Assembly (NCBI GenBank): GCA_024278645.1
Contig: JAJRST010000575.1
Coordinates: forward strand, 1 to 15,680
DNA: 15,680 bases
From: a bacterium
GTDB lineage: Bacteria > Zhuqueibacterota > Zhuqueibacteria > Residuimicrobiales > Krinioviventaceae
Reading direction: 5' to 3'
Below the pieces are notes generated by a model, which did not search any database, was not told the DNA's origin, and was given only the letters and a program-made list of their open reading frames with translations. Below, piece by piece: positions 7,149 through 14,511 of the stretch. A program made the position numbers and the translations under genes. Position 1 is the first letter of the stretch. Every line of letters starts with the position of its first letter.

Positions 7149-8324
7149 TTATTTCGCCAGAACCATCTTTTTGGTTATTGTCTGGTTGCCCGAAGTCAAA
7201 GTGTAAAAGTAAACGCCGCTCGATAAAACATTGCCGGCATTGTCAACGCCGTTAAAGACCACGCTGTGCGTGCCGGCGCTCTGATAGCCGTTGACCAGGG
7301 TTTGCACCAATCGGCCATTGAGCGAGTAAACATTCACGGCAACATGATCGGCCTTTTGCAGGCTGTATTCGATCGTTGTCTGCGGGTTGAAGGGATTCGG
7401 ATAATTGTCGGCAAGCGCAAACTCGGTTGGCGCCGTCGGCGCACCCGATTCCACAGCCGTGTCTTCGAAGAAATTGACAACGACATCGTCGAGAATCATT
7501 TCATCGCCGTCCGGCTCGCTGCCGCTCAATACCGGGTCGCCCAGCAGGGCAAATTCGACAAACGTACCATTGACGCGCGGCTCGGGATCGGTAACTTCAA
7601 GCAGCCATTCGTCGGGTTCATCGGTGGGATCGCCTTCCCAAACCTTGACCTTCAGGTCGGCATTGTACAGGTAGAATTTCACCCAGTAGGGAACGCCCAG
7701 GTCGTATTCAAAGTCCGTGGACTGACCCAGCCACGTCCAGGCCATGGGATTAAGGACGACAAGCTCCCCGGCGAATCTGGCGATGCCGGTGGTGTTGGTC
7801 AAAGGACTGATGTAAACGACATAAGTTGAATCCACGGTCGGATCCGGGTAAGCGTCTCCCTCGCCGGCCTGCATACGCGCGCCGCAGATGAAGAATGTAC
7901 CCATCGGATACTGACCGCCGTCAACCACGGTGATCTTTTTAAAATTGACGTTAAAAGTGATCACCTGGTTGGGATCAATATAGTCCGACTGTTCGATGAG
8001 CCGCGCTTCGGTGGCATCCATATCCGTAGGATCGATATAGTCCACGCCGTTCGACTCGATCAATGCAGCGCCGATAACCGATGAAAAAACGCCGGCTTTA
8101 AGATAGGCCTTTTGATCATCCGTTTGCATGACAACCTGGCCCACTAAATCGTCGCTTTCTCCGAAATAGAGCCAACCGACATTGCTCAACAAATAGTCCT
8201 GCTCGGCATCGTCAAAGTGGTCCTCCCACATGACGTCGCCGATCGTCTGTGCGCCTGCCGTGGTCATAAACAGACCAAAGGCAACCAACACAAACAGGTA
8301 GATGAGACTGTAGTTCTTTTTCAT
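7149..8324 (-). CDS. Secreted concanavalin-like protein with T9SS sorting domain
   Basis: A 391-residue exported protein of unknown function. Residues 1-25 are a signal peptide (MKKNY, hydrophobic core, TAGAQ). Residues about 30-286 look like a beta-sandwich of the LamG/concanavalin type: it opens with VMWEDHFDD, has alternating strands such as ITFNVNFKKITV and PYWVKFYLYNADLKVKVW, and ends with MILDDVVVNFFED, a pattern common in carbohydrate-associated jelly rolls. The fold is judged by eye and no catalytic residues can be named. DYIDP occurs twice (95-99 and 114-118). A linker rich in Ala, Pro and Thr leads to a sorting domain (about 303-391) starting NYPNPFN (307-313), with SSGVYFYTL and a final KKMVLAK. 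The ATG at 8324 is fixed by AAAGGAG at 8330-8336; an ATG at 8339 lies upstream of that site. It is the last gene of the five-gene operon, directly after the PorV-like gene, and could be that protein's cargo. Confidence 0.82.
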   Translation of the reverse strand: MKKNYSLIYLFVLVAFGLFMTTAGAQTIGDVMWEDHFDDAEQDYLLSNVGWLYFGESDDLVGQVVMQTDDQKAYLKAGVFSSVIGAALIESNGVDYIDPTDMDATEARLIEQSDYIDPNQVITFNVNFKKITVVDGGQYPMGTFFICGARMQAGEGDAYPDPTVDSTYVVYISPLTNTTGIARFAGELVVLNPMAWTWLGQSTDFEYDLGVPYWVKFYLYNADLKVKVWEGDPTDEPDEWLLEVTDPEPRVNGTFVEFALLGDPVLSGSEPDGDEMILDDVVVNFFEDTAVESGAPTAPTEFALADNYPNPFNPQTTIEYSLQKADHVAVNVYSLNGRLVQTLVNGYQSAGTHSVVFNGVDNAGNVLSSGVYFYTLTSGNQTITKKMVLAK

Positions 8325-8329
8325 GGCGT

Positions 8330-8336
8330 CTCCTTT
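8330..8336 (-). promoter_or_regulatory. Strong ribosome-binding site of the secreted concanavalin-like protein gene
   Basis: AAAGGAG lies five bases before the ATG at 8324, the best translation signal in the window, and it rules out the earlier in-frame ATG at 8339. High expression of a surface or secreted product would fit. Confidence 0.8.
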
Positions 8337-8379
8337 CATAATTGGTTAGTGGTTAAAATGTTCACAAACTTGCTTTTTC

Positions 8380-9399
8380 TTAAAAATGAAATCCCAGGCT
8401 AAAACGGTTCACATTTTCAAAATACCTGGCGTTTGTGTAGGCATAATCCAGGCTGCCGCCCACGCCTTGAAAATTGAAATTAAGGCCGAAACCGGCGCTG
8501 AAATTTTCCACATCATGATTAAATTGATAACCCGCTCGCAGCGCCACAAGGTTGAGATAGACGAACTCGGCGCCCACATGCACACGCTCTTCATAATCAA
8601 TAGGATGCAAGGCGTCAATCGCCATATTCAGTTTTATTTTTTCGTTGTCGTTGAAAAACTTTAAAACATCCATAGCCAGGCCCATTTTCAACATCAACGG
8701 CATTTGAAACGCTTCGCGCCAGTACTGCATATTTGTGGAATAGTTTAAAAAAGCAACCGCCAGCGCCAGGTCCTTGAACCCGGTTTTATAATGAGCGCCA
8801 AAATCCAGGCCCCAGTGGCTCAATTTCCAGTCGCGATCTTCATATTTGTAAATTTCATTATCCTGGTCTATCACCTCGGTGGCGATTGCCACGGAGCCCA
8901 GGTCCTCGTGCACGAACTTGATTTTGCCGCCGAAGGAAAAGCGGTCGTTCACCGGATAGGCGTATGAAAGCCCGAGAGCGTAATCCTGAATATTCAGATT
9001 GCCGGTGAGCGTGTAGCCGCGCTCGTCAACGGACTTGTCGACTCGCTTTGTGCCCATAATGTCGCCATAATCCACGTAAATCAGGTCCAGGCCTAACGTA
9101 CCATACCGGGTTGTTGCGTAGGCCGCTCCAATACCAATAATTCTGGTATCGGCCAACCAGCTCACCTGGTTTATGACCATTTCCATGCCCTGGACTTTTG
9201 TCAAACTGGCGGGATTATAAAAGACGCTTTGCACGCCCTTGATGCCGGCGATTCCGGCGGCGCCCATGGCACTTTCCCGCGCACTCAGACTGATGGAGAG
9301 ATAGGTCATACCGCTCTGTCCGACTTTTTTCATTTGTGCAAAGGAAATGCTGCTGAGAATGAGCGTTGTAACGATAAAAACTAGTATTTTATTCTTCAT
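8380..9399 (-). CDS. PorV/PorQ-family outer-membrane beta-barrel protein
   Basis: A 339-residue outer-membrane protein of the PorV (UPF0164-like) family, related to FadL-type barrels. A signal peptide covers residues 1-22 (ending SISFAQ). The hallmark N-terminal segment follows: GQSGMTYLSISLSARESAMGAAG at about 27-49, then SVFYNPASL at 58-66, typical of PorV/PorQ proteins. The rest alternates in barrel fashion and ends in RFSLGFHF, with the terminal Phe expected for BAM-dependent insertion. In Bacteroidota, PorV binds the C-terminal sorting domain of T9SS cargo and carries it from the translocon to the attachment machinery. Here the gene sits between two genes for proteins with C-terminal sorting-type domains, which suggests a cassette-specific shuttle (inference). 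The ATG at 9399 is supported by GTGGAG at 9406-9411; a GTG at 9411 would overlap that site. The preceding gene ends 21 bases upstream. No other T9SS component is in the window. Confidence 0.88.
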   Translation of the reverse strand: MKNKILVFIVTTLILSSISFAQMKKVGQSGMTYLSISLSARESAMGAAGIAGIKGVQSVFYNPASLTKVQGMEMVINQVSWLADTRIIGIGAAYATTRYGTLGLDLIYVDYGDIMGTKRVDKSVDERGYTLTGNLNIQDYALGLSYAYPVNDRFSFGGKIKFVHEDLGSVAIATEVIDQDNEIYKYEDRDWKLSHWGLDFGAHYKTGFKDLALAVAFLNYSTNMQYWREAFQMPLMLKMGLAMDVLKFFNDNEKIKLNMAIDALHPIDYEERVHVGAEFVYLNLVALRAGYQFNHDVENFSAGFGLNFNFQGVGGSLDYAYTNARYFENVNRFSLGFHF

Positions 9400-9405
9400 G
9401 CTTAT

Positions 9406-9411
9406 CTCCAC
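9406..9411 (-). promoter_or_regulatory. Ribosome-binding site fixing the PorV-like start
   Basis: GTGGAG on the leftward strand, six bases before the ATG at 9399. The alternative GTG start at 9411 is part of this element, which argues against using it. Confidence 0.75.
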
Positions 9412-9420
9412 AGAATTTAA

Positions 9421-11490
9421 TTAGCGTATGACGACAAATTTGCCGGTGGTTGTACCCAAAGGATTCATTTCCAAATCCCATCCTTCAACGTAGTAAAGAT
9501 AGACGCCGCTTTTTATCGTCTGCCAACTGGAAGATATCTGGTACCAGGATTCGTCGGCGGATTCGGCAACGGAATTCGGGTTTTCCGGATTGGGATGCAA
9601 CAATTCTGCGACGAGATCGCCGCTCATCGTGAAAATATAAATCTTGGCGTTTGCCGGCAGACCGACAAAGGCGATCTTGTCTTCCGGACGCGGGACGTCC
9701 GTATAGTCGTCCTGAATGGTGCCGCCATACGCCAGGCCCTGCAAATGGTAAGGATTGGGTACAACATAAATAGAGTCCATGTGACTGCTGGCGCCGATGA
9801 ACGGCACAGCGCCGCCCTTGTCAAAATTGCGGTTATAGTAAGGGCTGGATTCCAGGCTTTGGCCCGGCTTTACGCCCGTCGTATTAAAAGTGCCGTCGTC
9901 AAAAGCCGTGACATAATAGTAATAATGCTTTCCTCTTTCAACATTGCGATCGGTATAGCGCGTTGTATCGCCATAAACTTCAAAAATCTTTTCATAGACG
10001 TTCAGGTAAGAGCCAATGGCGCGATAGATGCGGTACCCGGCAAAATCCCCCACCTGTCCGGTCTGCTTGTCCTTTTTGTCGGCCACGGATTCCCACTCCA
10101 GCTCGATTTTTCCCGGCCCGGAGGCGATGGTAAGATTTGGCGAAGGCGGCGGCGTCGGCACATCCTTCAGCCCCCTGGGCAGGCTCCATGCATATTCCGC
10201 GCGTTTGGCATAAGTGAACAAGGAATCCTTGCCCGTGGCCAGCAGTGCATTTTTTGCGGCGTCTCCGGTCAGACCGTTGAACTCCAGCGTCCCCTCTTTC
10301 CAGGCCTTGCCATCGAGAATGGCGCTCTTTTTGGGAATGGAACCGACAACCTCATACAGCACGATGCGCACATCCTCGCCGAACGGAATGTCGTAGGGGC
10401 CAAAAGCGAGCATGGCCACTGGCTGCTGCACCGCGGGGTCGTAAGCATGATCCGCCTGGCCGACGGTGCCGGTCGATTGCACGCCTGAACTCAACTCGGC
10501 GTACAGGGAATTGAACCCATCACCTTTTGTAACCGATTTAAAATTTTTGCGAGGCTTGATATCCACGGTCATCGGCTGCGCCGGGTCATCCGACTCATCG
10601 TTGTAGCTAAAGTCAGCGTGCAGCACGCCGAATCCCGGATATTGCGGCGACATGAATTCGCCGGTGAAGGGATCGGGGTCTCCAATGTCATCGCCGACGC
10701 GATAGTTGTCATCGGCATCGCCGTCAAACATGTAAAACAGACCGCGCAACGTGTCGCCGGGCTGGTTGCCGTAATAGGCGGCCCAATCGTCATGCTGACG
10801 AATCTGTTCGTGGCCGCGATCGCCGCCGGGGATGAGATAATATTGAAAGCCAAAATAAACGCCGGTCAGGTTTTGATTCGGCAACTCAATGGTGCTGGGA
10901 TCGCTGTCGGCGTTGCCGTCGTTTGTGAATGTATATTCGCGTACGATGTAGCTGTTGTGATTTTGGTTGGCCAGCGCCCAACTGCGCATACGCACCTGCA
11001 CGCCAGTGGATGTCGCCCATTTCGTTTCTATCTGCTCATCCGCCGGAATGGTGGATGATTTTGTGCTCGACTCGCGAGTATCCAGAAAGCGCGTCTCTTG
11101 CGTGCCGTTGACGGTGACAATGGGCAGGCGATTCCATACTTTTTTCTTGTTCCAGATTTTGCCGCTTACCATTATTGGGTAGGTGAAATCGGAAGCTTCA
11201 GCGTTTTCAAAACCGCCCTGGGCGACATAGGTCGGATACGCTGTCCCGAACTTGTCGGTCCAGTTTTCAACGCCGATCCATAAACCGAGCCCGGCGAGGT
11301 TCTTGTAGGTCATGAGACGAAAGTCGCCGCCGGGGTAGCTCATTTGATCCTGTAATGGCGCATATTCGGGGATCGATCCCGTGGCAAACATGGTTTCCCA
11401 TAAATGGCCTATTTCATGACTTTTTATTTGAGCCGGCGATTGGGAGGCCAGCAGAAAAACGATAAAAATCAAAATTAGCCAAATTCGCAT
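9421..11490 (-). CDS. Large secreted protein with FN3 domain and NPY-type C-terminal domain
   Basis: A 689-residue exported protein with no assigned function. Residues 1-20 are a signal peptide (MRIWLILIF...SPAQ). Residues about 22-440 form a long beta-rich region that I cannot match to a named family; it contains an acidic stretch FDGDADDNYRVGDDIGDPDPF (about 255-275) that may bind calcium. A Pro-rich linker (446-451) leads to a fibronectin type III-like domain (about 452-535), with IELEWESV, GYRIYRA and YYYYVTAFD. The C-terminus (about 575-689) begins VVPNPY and has IYIFTMSGDLVAEL, SGVYLYYVEG and a final GKFVVIR, resembling a divergent T9SS sorting domain with NPY in place of NYPNPFN. The ATG at 11490 has GGAG six bases upstream. 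It lies between the TonB-dependent receptor (32-base gap) and the PorV-like gene (21-base gap). That position suggests a surface partner of the receptor, analogous to SusD but unrelated in sequence (inference). Confidence 0.82.
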   Translation of the reverse strand: MRIWLILIFIVFLLASQSPAQIKSHEIGHLWETMFATGSIPEYAPLQDQMSYPGGDFRLMTYKNLAGLGLWIGVENWTDKFGTAYPTYVAQGGFENAEASDFTYPIMVSGKIWNKKKVWNRLPIVTVNGTQETRFLDTRESSTKSSTIPADEQIETKWATSTGVQVRMRSWALANQNHNSYIVREYTFTNDGNADSDPSTIELPNQNLTGVYFGFQYYLIPGGDRGHEQIRQHDDWAAYYGNQPGDTLRGLFYMFDGDADDNYRVGDDIGDPDPFTGEFMSPQYPGFGVLHADFSYNDESDDPAQPMTVDIKPRKNFKSVTKGDGFNSLYAELSSGVQSTGTVGQADHAYDPAVQQPVAMLAFGPYDIPFGEDVRIVLYEVVGSIPKKSAILDGKAWKEGTLEFNGLTGDAAKNALLATGKDSLFTYAKRAEYAWSLPRGLKDVPTPPPSPNLTIASGPGKIELEWESVADKKDKQTGQVGDFAGYRIYRAIGSYLNVYEKIFEVYGDTTRYTDRNVERGKHYYYYVTAFDDGTFNTTGVKPGQSLESSPYYNRNFDKGGAVPFIGASSHMDSIYVVPNPYHLQGLAYGGTIQDDYTDVPRPEDKIAFVGLPANAKIYIFTMSGDLVAELLHPNPENPNSVAESADESWYQISSSWQTIKSGVYLYYVEGWDLEMNPLGTTTGKFVVIR

Positions 11491-11522
11491 ATTCTTCTCC
11501 AGAATTAAGAGTCCAGATACAA

Positions 11523-14468
11523 TTACATTATAATTCGAACGCCGACGACCCAGCCGCGATATTGGCCGGCATAGAGATAATCTCTCGACGTTCTCAGAAT
11601 CAACGGGTTGGAGACCTCTTCCGACCCCACACGATCGGTTTTGCCGTTGGCGAACAGGTCGTCATAATAATCCTTGCTGTTCGGAATGCCAACCCTGTAC
11701 TTGCTCACCCACAAGTTGCTGATGTCAATATAAGCCTCCATGTCCAGACCTTTGGTGACTGAAAAAGTGCGCGCCAGGCGAATATTTGTACTAAAGCGTG
11801 GGATGGTATAAAACCTTACATCCGGATGTTGCTTGCGGAACTGCTTGTCCGGATGCCTGACGAGCTGCGGACCGGTGTAGTAAAGGCCACAGCTGGCGCG
11901 TGTCCGGTGCAGAATCGGGTAATTGCCGATCCTCGGCCCCCAGTCCATGGGCGCGGCGACGGTGAGGATGCCGCGACCGTAAGGCGTTATCTCCTCCTGG
12001 TTTGGAAGCGGGATGCCGCGCAACTCGCCGTTAATGCCGATATTCGGGTTGTCGGTGATAACCGGAATTTGACTGATGCCGGGCACTTCCAGGTTGCTGA
12101 CGCTTTTTTGAGTGATGTTATAGTTGAAAAAACCGGTTATGAAACGACCCGCGGATTTACGAATTTCGATATCCAGGCCGCGAATATCCCGATATTCTCG
12201 CTGACCGGGAAATTCAAGAATAAGGGTTTGATCGGAATGCGCATAGACCAACCCGCTTTGAGCGCGGCTGTAGTCTCTGTAAAAAGCGCCGATATGCAGT
12301 TGAAACCAGTTTCGTACATTCTGGTCATAGCCGACTTCAAAGTTTGCCGCTTTTTGATAAGTCAGGGTCGGGTCGCCCATCCACTGCACTCTTGGGCGAT
12401 TGAAATCCAGGGTTGAAGAATAGAGCGCCTCTGTTTGCGGCATTTGTACAAAGTGCCCGTAATTTAAATAAACCTTGCTGTTTGTGGTAATCGGAAAAGA
12501 AATTCCCAGGCGAGGGCTTATATAACTTTGCGGCTTGGGTCGGATTTTGGGAAAGCTGTCGTTGACTACGGCTTGAAATATCGCCTCGTCCGTGGGATAA
12601 TTCAACGTCTGATGCACGTCCCAGCGGTCCGATGTTTGTACGTAATAATCCCAGCGTACGCCGATATTGGCGATCATGCCCCAGAACTCGATCTTATCCT
12701 GGACATAGGCGTTTATTTCGATCGGGGAGACATTGTACTGCCACAAAAATAATTGCCCGGGATCGTCGTTTTTATAATGCGAACGATCCTCGACAAGCTT
12801 GTTGTAACGGAACTCAAATCCAGCCTTTAACTCATGCGATGAATGAAATTGATCGACATAGGAGACCCGACCCTTGTAACGTTCGCTGTAGGAGTTGTCC
12901 GTCGATGAAGCGCCGCCGTACATGGCAAATCCCGATACATTATCCGGCACGCCCTTTTCGCGAGGAATGTAGCCGGATTGCGGATCCAAATAGAGGCGGC
13001 CATGAAAATAACGACCGGCGCTTTCCGGGGATTCGGGGTATTTATCGGTGTCCCAATAATTGCCGAAGAAGCTGACGTCAGCTTCCAGGTAGCTCGTGGG
13101 CGAAAAAACATGAACCAGTCGCATGGCGCCAAGCGTCGTGCGTCGATCCACCCACGGTTTGCGGTATGGATAAAAAGGTTCGCTGGCGCCGCCGGAGTAA
13201 GAAAGCTTGACCTCATTGCTCCAACTGCTGCCGGCGCGGTCACGCGAAACCGTATTTACATAAGAGTTTAAAAAAGTTACTGTAATCTTGGTATCATCGG
13301 AAACCCTGTTCAGCAATTTCACGGTAACGTCCGTTTCATTATAAGAGTCTTGCGGTTGCGTGCTGCCGAAAGGCTGCTTCTGATACTTGAAACCGGCCAG
13401 GTAATTCATTTTCCACGGTAAAAAGCCGATGCCGCCGCTTATCGAAAGATCGATGTTGTGGCCGGGCACTTGCGCATAAGCAATCGGACGATGACGCCAG
13501 CGCCACAACTCTCGCGCTTCCTCGGCGGTGAGATCGTTATCCGGGTCGCCGTCATTCAACAGCTTGTCGGCATAAGAGACCCATCCTTCCCAACGCAGCG
13601 TGTCCGGTGTAATGCCCTCGTAGCGAACAATGTAACTGGCGGAATCAGCGTTTGGACCGTCATACAAGTCATATTGCCACATATTGATCGGATCATAGCG
13701 ATCACGACCCAGGTGGCGGTTGCGAACAGGATCATAACGATAATCCATCGTGATATGAAACTTGTCCGAAGGGTCTTTGGTGATAATATTGATCAAACCG
13801 GAGCGGGCTTCTCCATACTCGGCGTTAAAGCCGCCGCGAAGCACCTGAACTTCCTGAATGCTTTGCTGGTTCACCGGGAAGGAAACCTTGCTTGATTTGC
13901 CGTCCGTCGTCGAATAGCCGTCCACGAGCACGTCGTTTTCGTGATATTCTCCCGCACGAATTCGTAAATCGCACTCCACCAAATTTCCGGAGATGCCGGC
14001 CTGCATGCCGATCATATCCTCAACGCGTCTGGCAAACGGAATGTTTTTCACTTCCTCGGCGTCGATGTTTGTTTCGGAAGCGGAGACGTCCAGGCGGACA
14101 AGGTCCCGCTTGGCCTCGACGACAACGGTCTCGCCCTCGATGACCTCTTCCTGCAATGTAAAGTTCACGTTGGTTGTCCTGTCGACCTCGACCTTCACCT
14201 GACTGGTGACTTGAGATCTGTAGCCCATCATACTGGCCTGCACACGAAACGTTCCCGGCGGCACAAGCAAGATGATGTAGGAGCCGTCCAGACCGGTCGA
14301 GGCGCCCATTGTCGTTCCCACCAGCACAACGTTAGCGCCGGGAAGCGGATTGCCATCGACGTCCACAACCGTCCCCCTTATTTTACCGGTCGTCCCGGCA
14401 AAGGAAGCCGTCCAGGACAGCATTAAAATGAGCAATAGAAAGGAAAGAAAACGGTAGCTTTTTTTCAT
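11523..14468 (-). CDS. TonB-dependent receptor with carboxypeptidase-regulatory-like domain
   Basis: A 981-residue outer-membrane active transporter. Residues 1-24 are a signal peptide (MKKSYRF...SFA). Residues about 28-105 are a carboxypeptidase-regulatory-like domain (GKIRGTVVDVDGNPLPGANV, GLDGSYIIL, MGYRS). A TonB-box-like ETVVVEA lies at 113-119. The plug (about 124-232) shows NIPFARRVEDMIGMQAGI, DVLVDGY, IQEVQVLRGGFNAEYGEARSG and INIITK. The remaining 750 residues have barrel-like alternation with many aromatic girdle residues. The last residues are VVGVRIIM, without the usual terminal Phe. The N-terminal extension resembles SusC-type receptors, but no SusD gene follows; the next gene encodes the FN3/NPY protein. 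The ATG at 14468 was chosen: GGAG at 14476-14479 lies seven bases upstream and residues from there give a clean signal peptide, whereas an ATG at 14501 has no ribosome-binding site. The ligand is unknown; co-transcription with a ChbG-like deacetylase points to an amino sugar oligomer (inference). Confidence 0.93.
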   Translation of the reverse strand: MKKSYRFLSFLLLILMLSWTASFAGTTGKIRGTVVDVDGNPLPGANVVLVGTTMGASTGLDGSYIILLVPPGTFRVQASMMGYRSQVTSQVKVEVDRTTNVNFTLQEEVIEGETVVVEAKRDLVRLDVSASETNIDAEEVKNIPFARRVEDMIGMQAGISGNLVECDLRIRAGEYHENDVLVDGYSTTDGKSSKVSFPVNQQSIQEVQVLRGGFNAEYGEARSGLINIITKDPSDKFHITMDYRYDPVRNRHLGRDRYDPINMWQYDLYDGPNADSASYIVRYEGITPDTLRWEGWVSYADKLLNDGDPDNDLTAEEARELWRWRHRPIAYAQVPGHNIDLSISGGIGFLPWKMNYLAGFKYQKQPFGSTQPQDSYNETDVTVKLLNRVSDDTKITVTFLNSYVNTVSRDRAGSSWSNEVKLSYSGGASEPFYPYRKPWVDRRTTLGAMRLVHVFSPTSYLEADVSFFGNYWDTDKYPESPESAGRYFHGRLYLDPQSGYIPREKGVPDNVSGFAMYGGASSTDNSYSERYKGRVSYVDQFHSSHELKAGFEFRYNKLVEDRSHYKNDDPGQLFLWQYNVSPIEINAYVQDKIEFWGMIANIGVRWDYYVQTSDRWDVHQTLNYPTDEAIFQAVVNDSFPKIRPKPQSYISPRLGISFPITTNSKVYLNYGHFVQMPQTEALYSSTLDFNRPRVQWMGDPTLTYQKAANFEVGYDQNVRNWFQLHIGAFYRDYSRAQSGLVYAHSDQTLILEFPGQREYRDIRGLDIEIRKSAGRFITGFFNYNITQKSVSNLEVPGISQIPVITDNPNIGINGELRGIPLPNQEEITPYGRGILTVAAPMDWGPRIGNYPILHRTRASCGLYYTGPQLVRHPDKQFRKQHPDVRFYTIPRFSTNIRLARTFSVTKGLDMEAYIDISNLWVSKYRVGIPNSKDYYDDLFANGKTDRVGSEEVSNPLILRTSRDYLYAGQYRGWVVGVRIIM

Positions 14469-14475
14469 AACATAA

Positions 14476-14479
14476 CTCC
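14476..14479 (-). promoter_or_regulatory. Ribosome-binding site fixing the receptor start
   Basis: GGAG seven bases before the ATG at 14468. It supports the shorter start over the in-frame ATG codons further upstream (14501 and 14495), which have no such site. Confidence 0.7.
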
Positions 14480-14511
14480 ATCCACTGTTCAACATGTTCA
14501 TTTAATTGATT

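Noticed and set aside
9595..10488. A 297-codon rightward reading frame.
   Set aside because: It is antisense to the FN3/NPY protein gene and shows no signal, motif or ribosome-binding site.
11404..11418. HEIGH (residues 25-29 of the FN3/NPY protein) fits the HExxH zinc-protease motif.
   Set aside because: It falls within a few residues of the signal-peptide cleavage site, with no surrounding metalloprotease domain or downstream third ligand visible. Chance is more likely.
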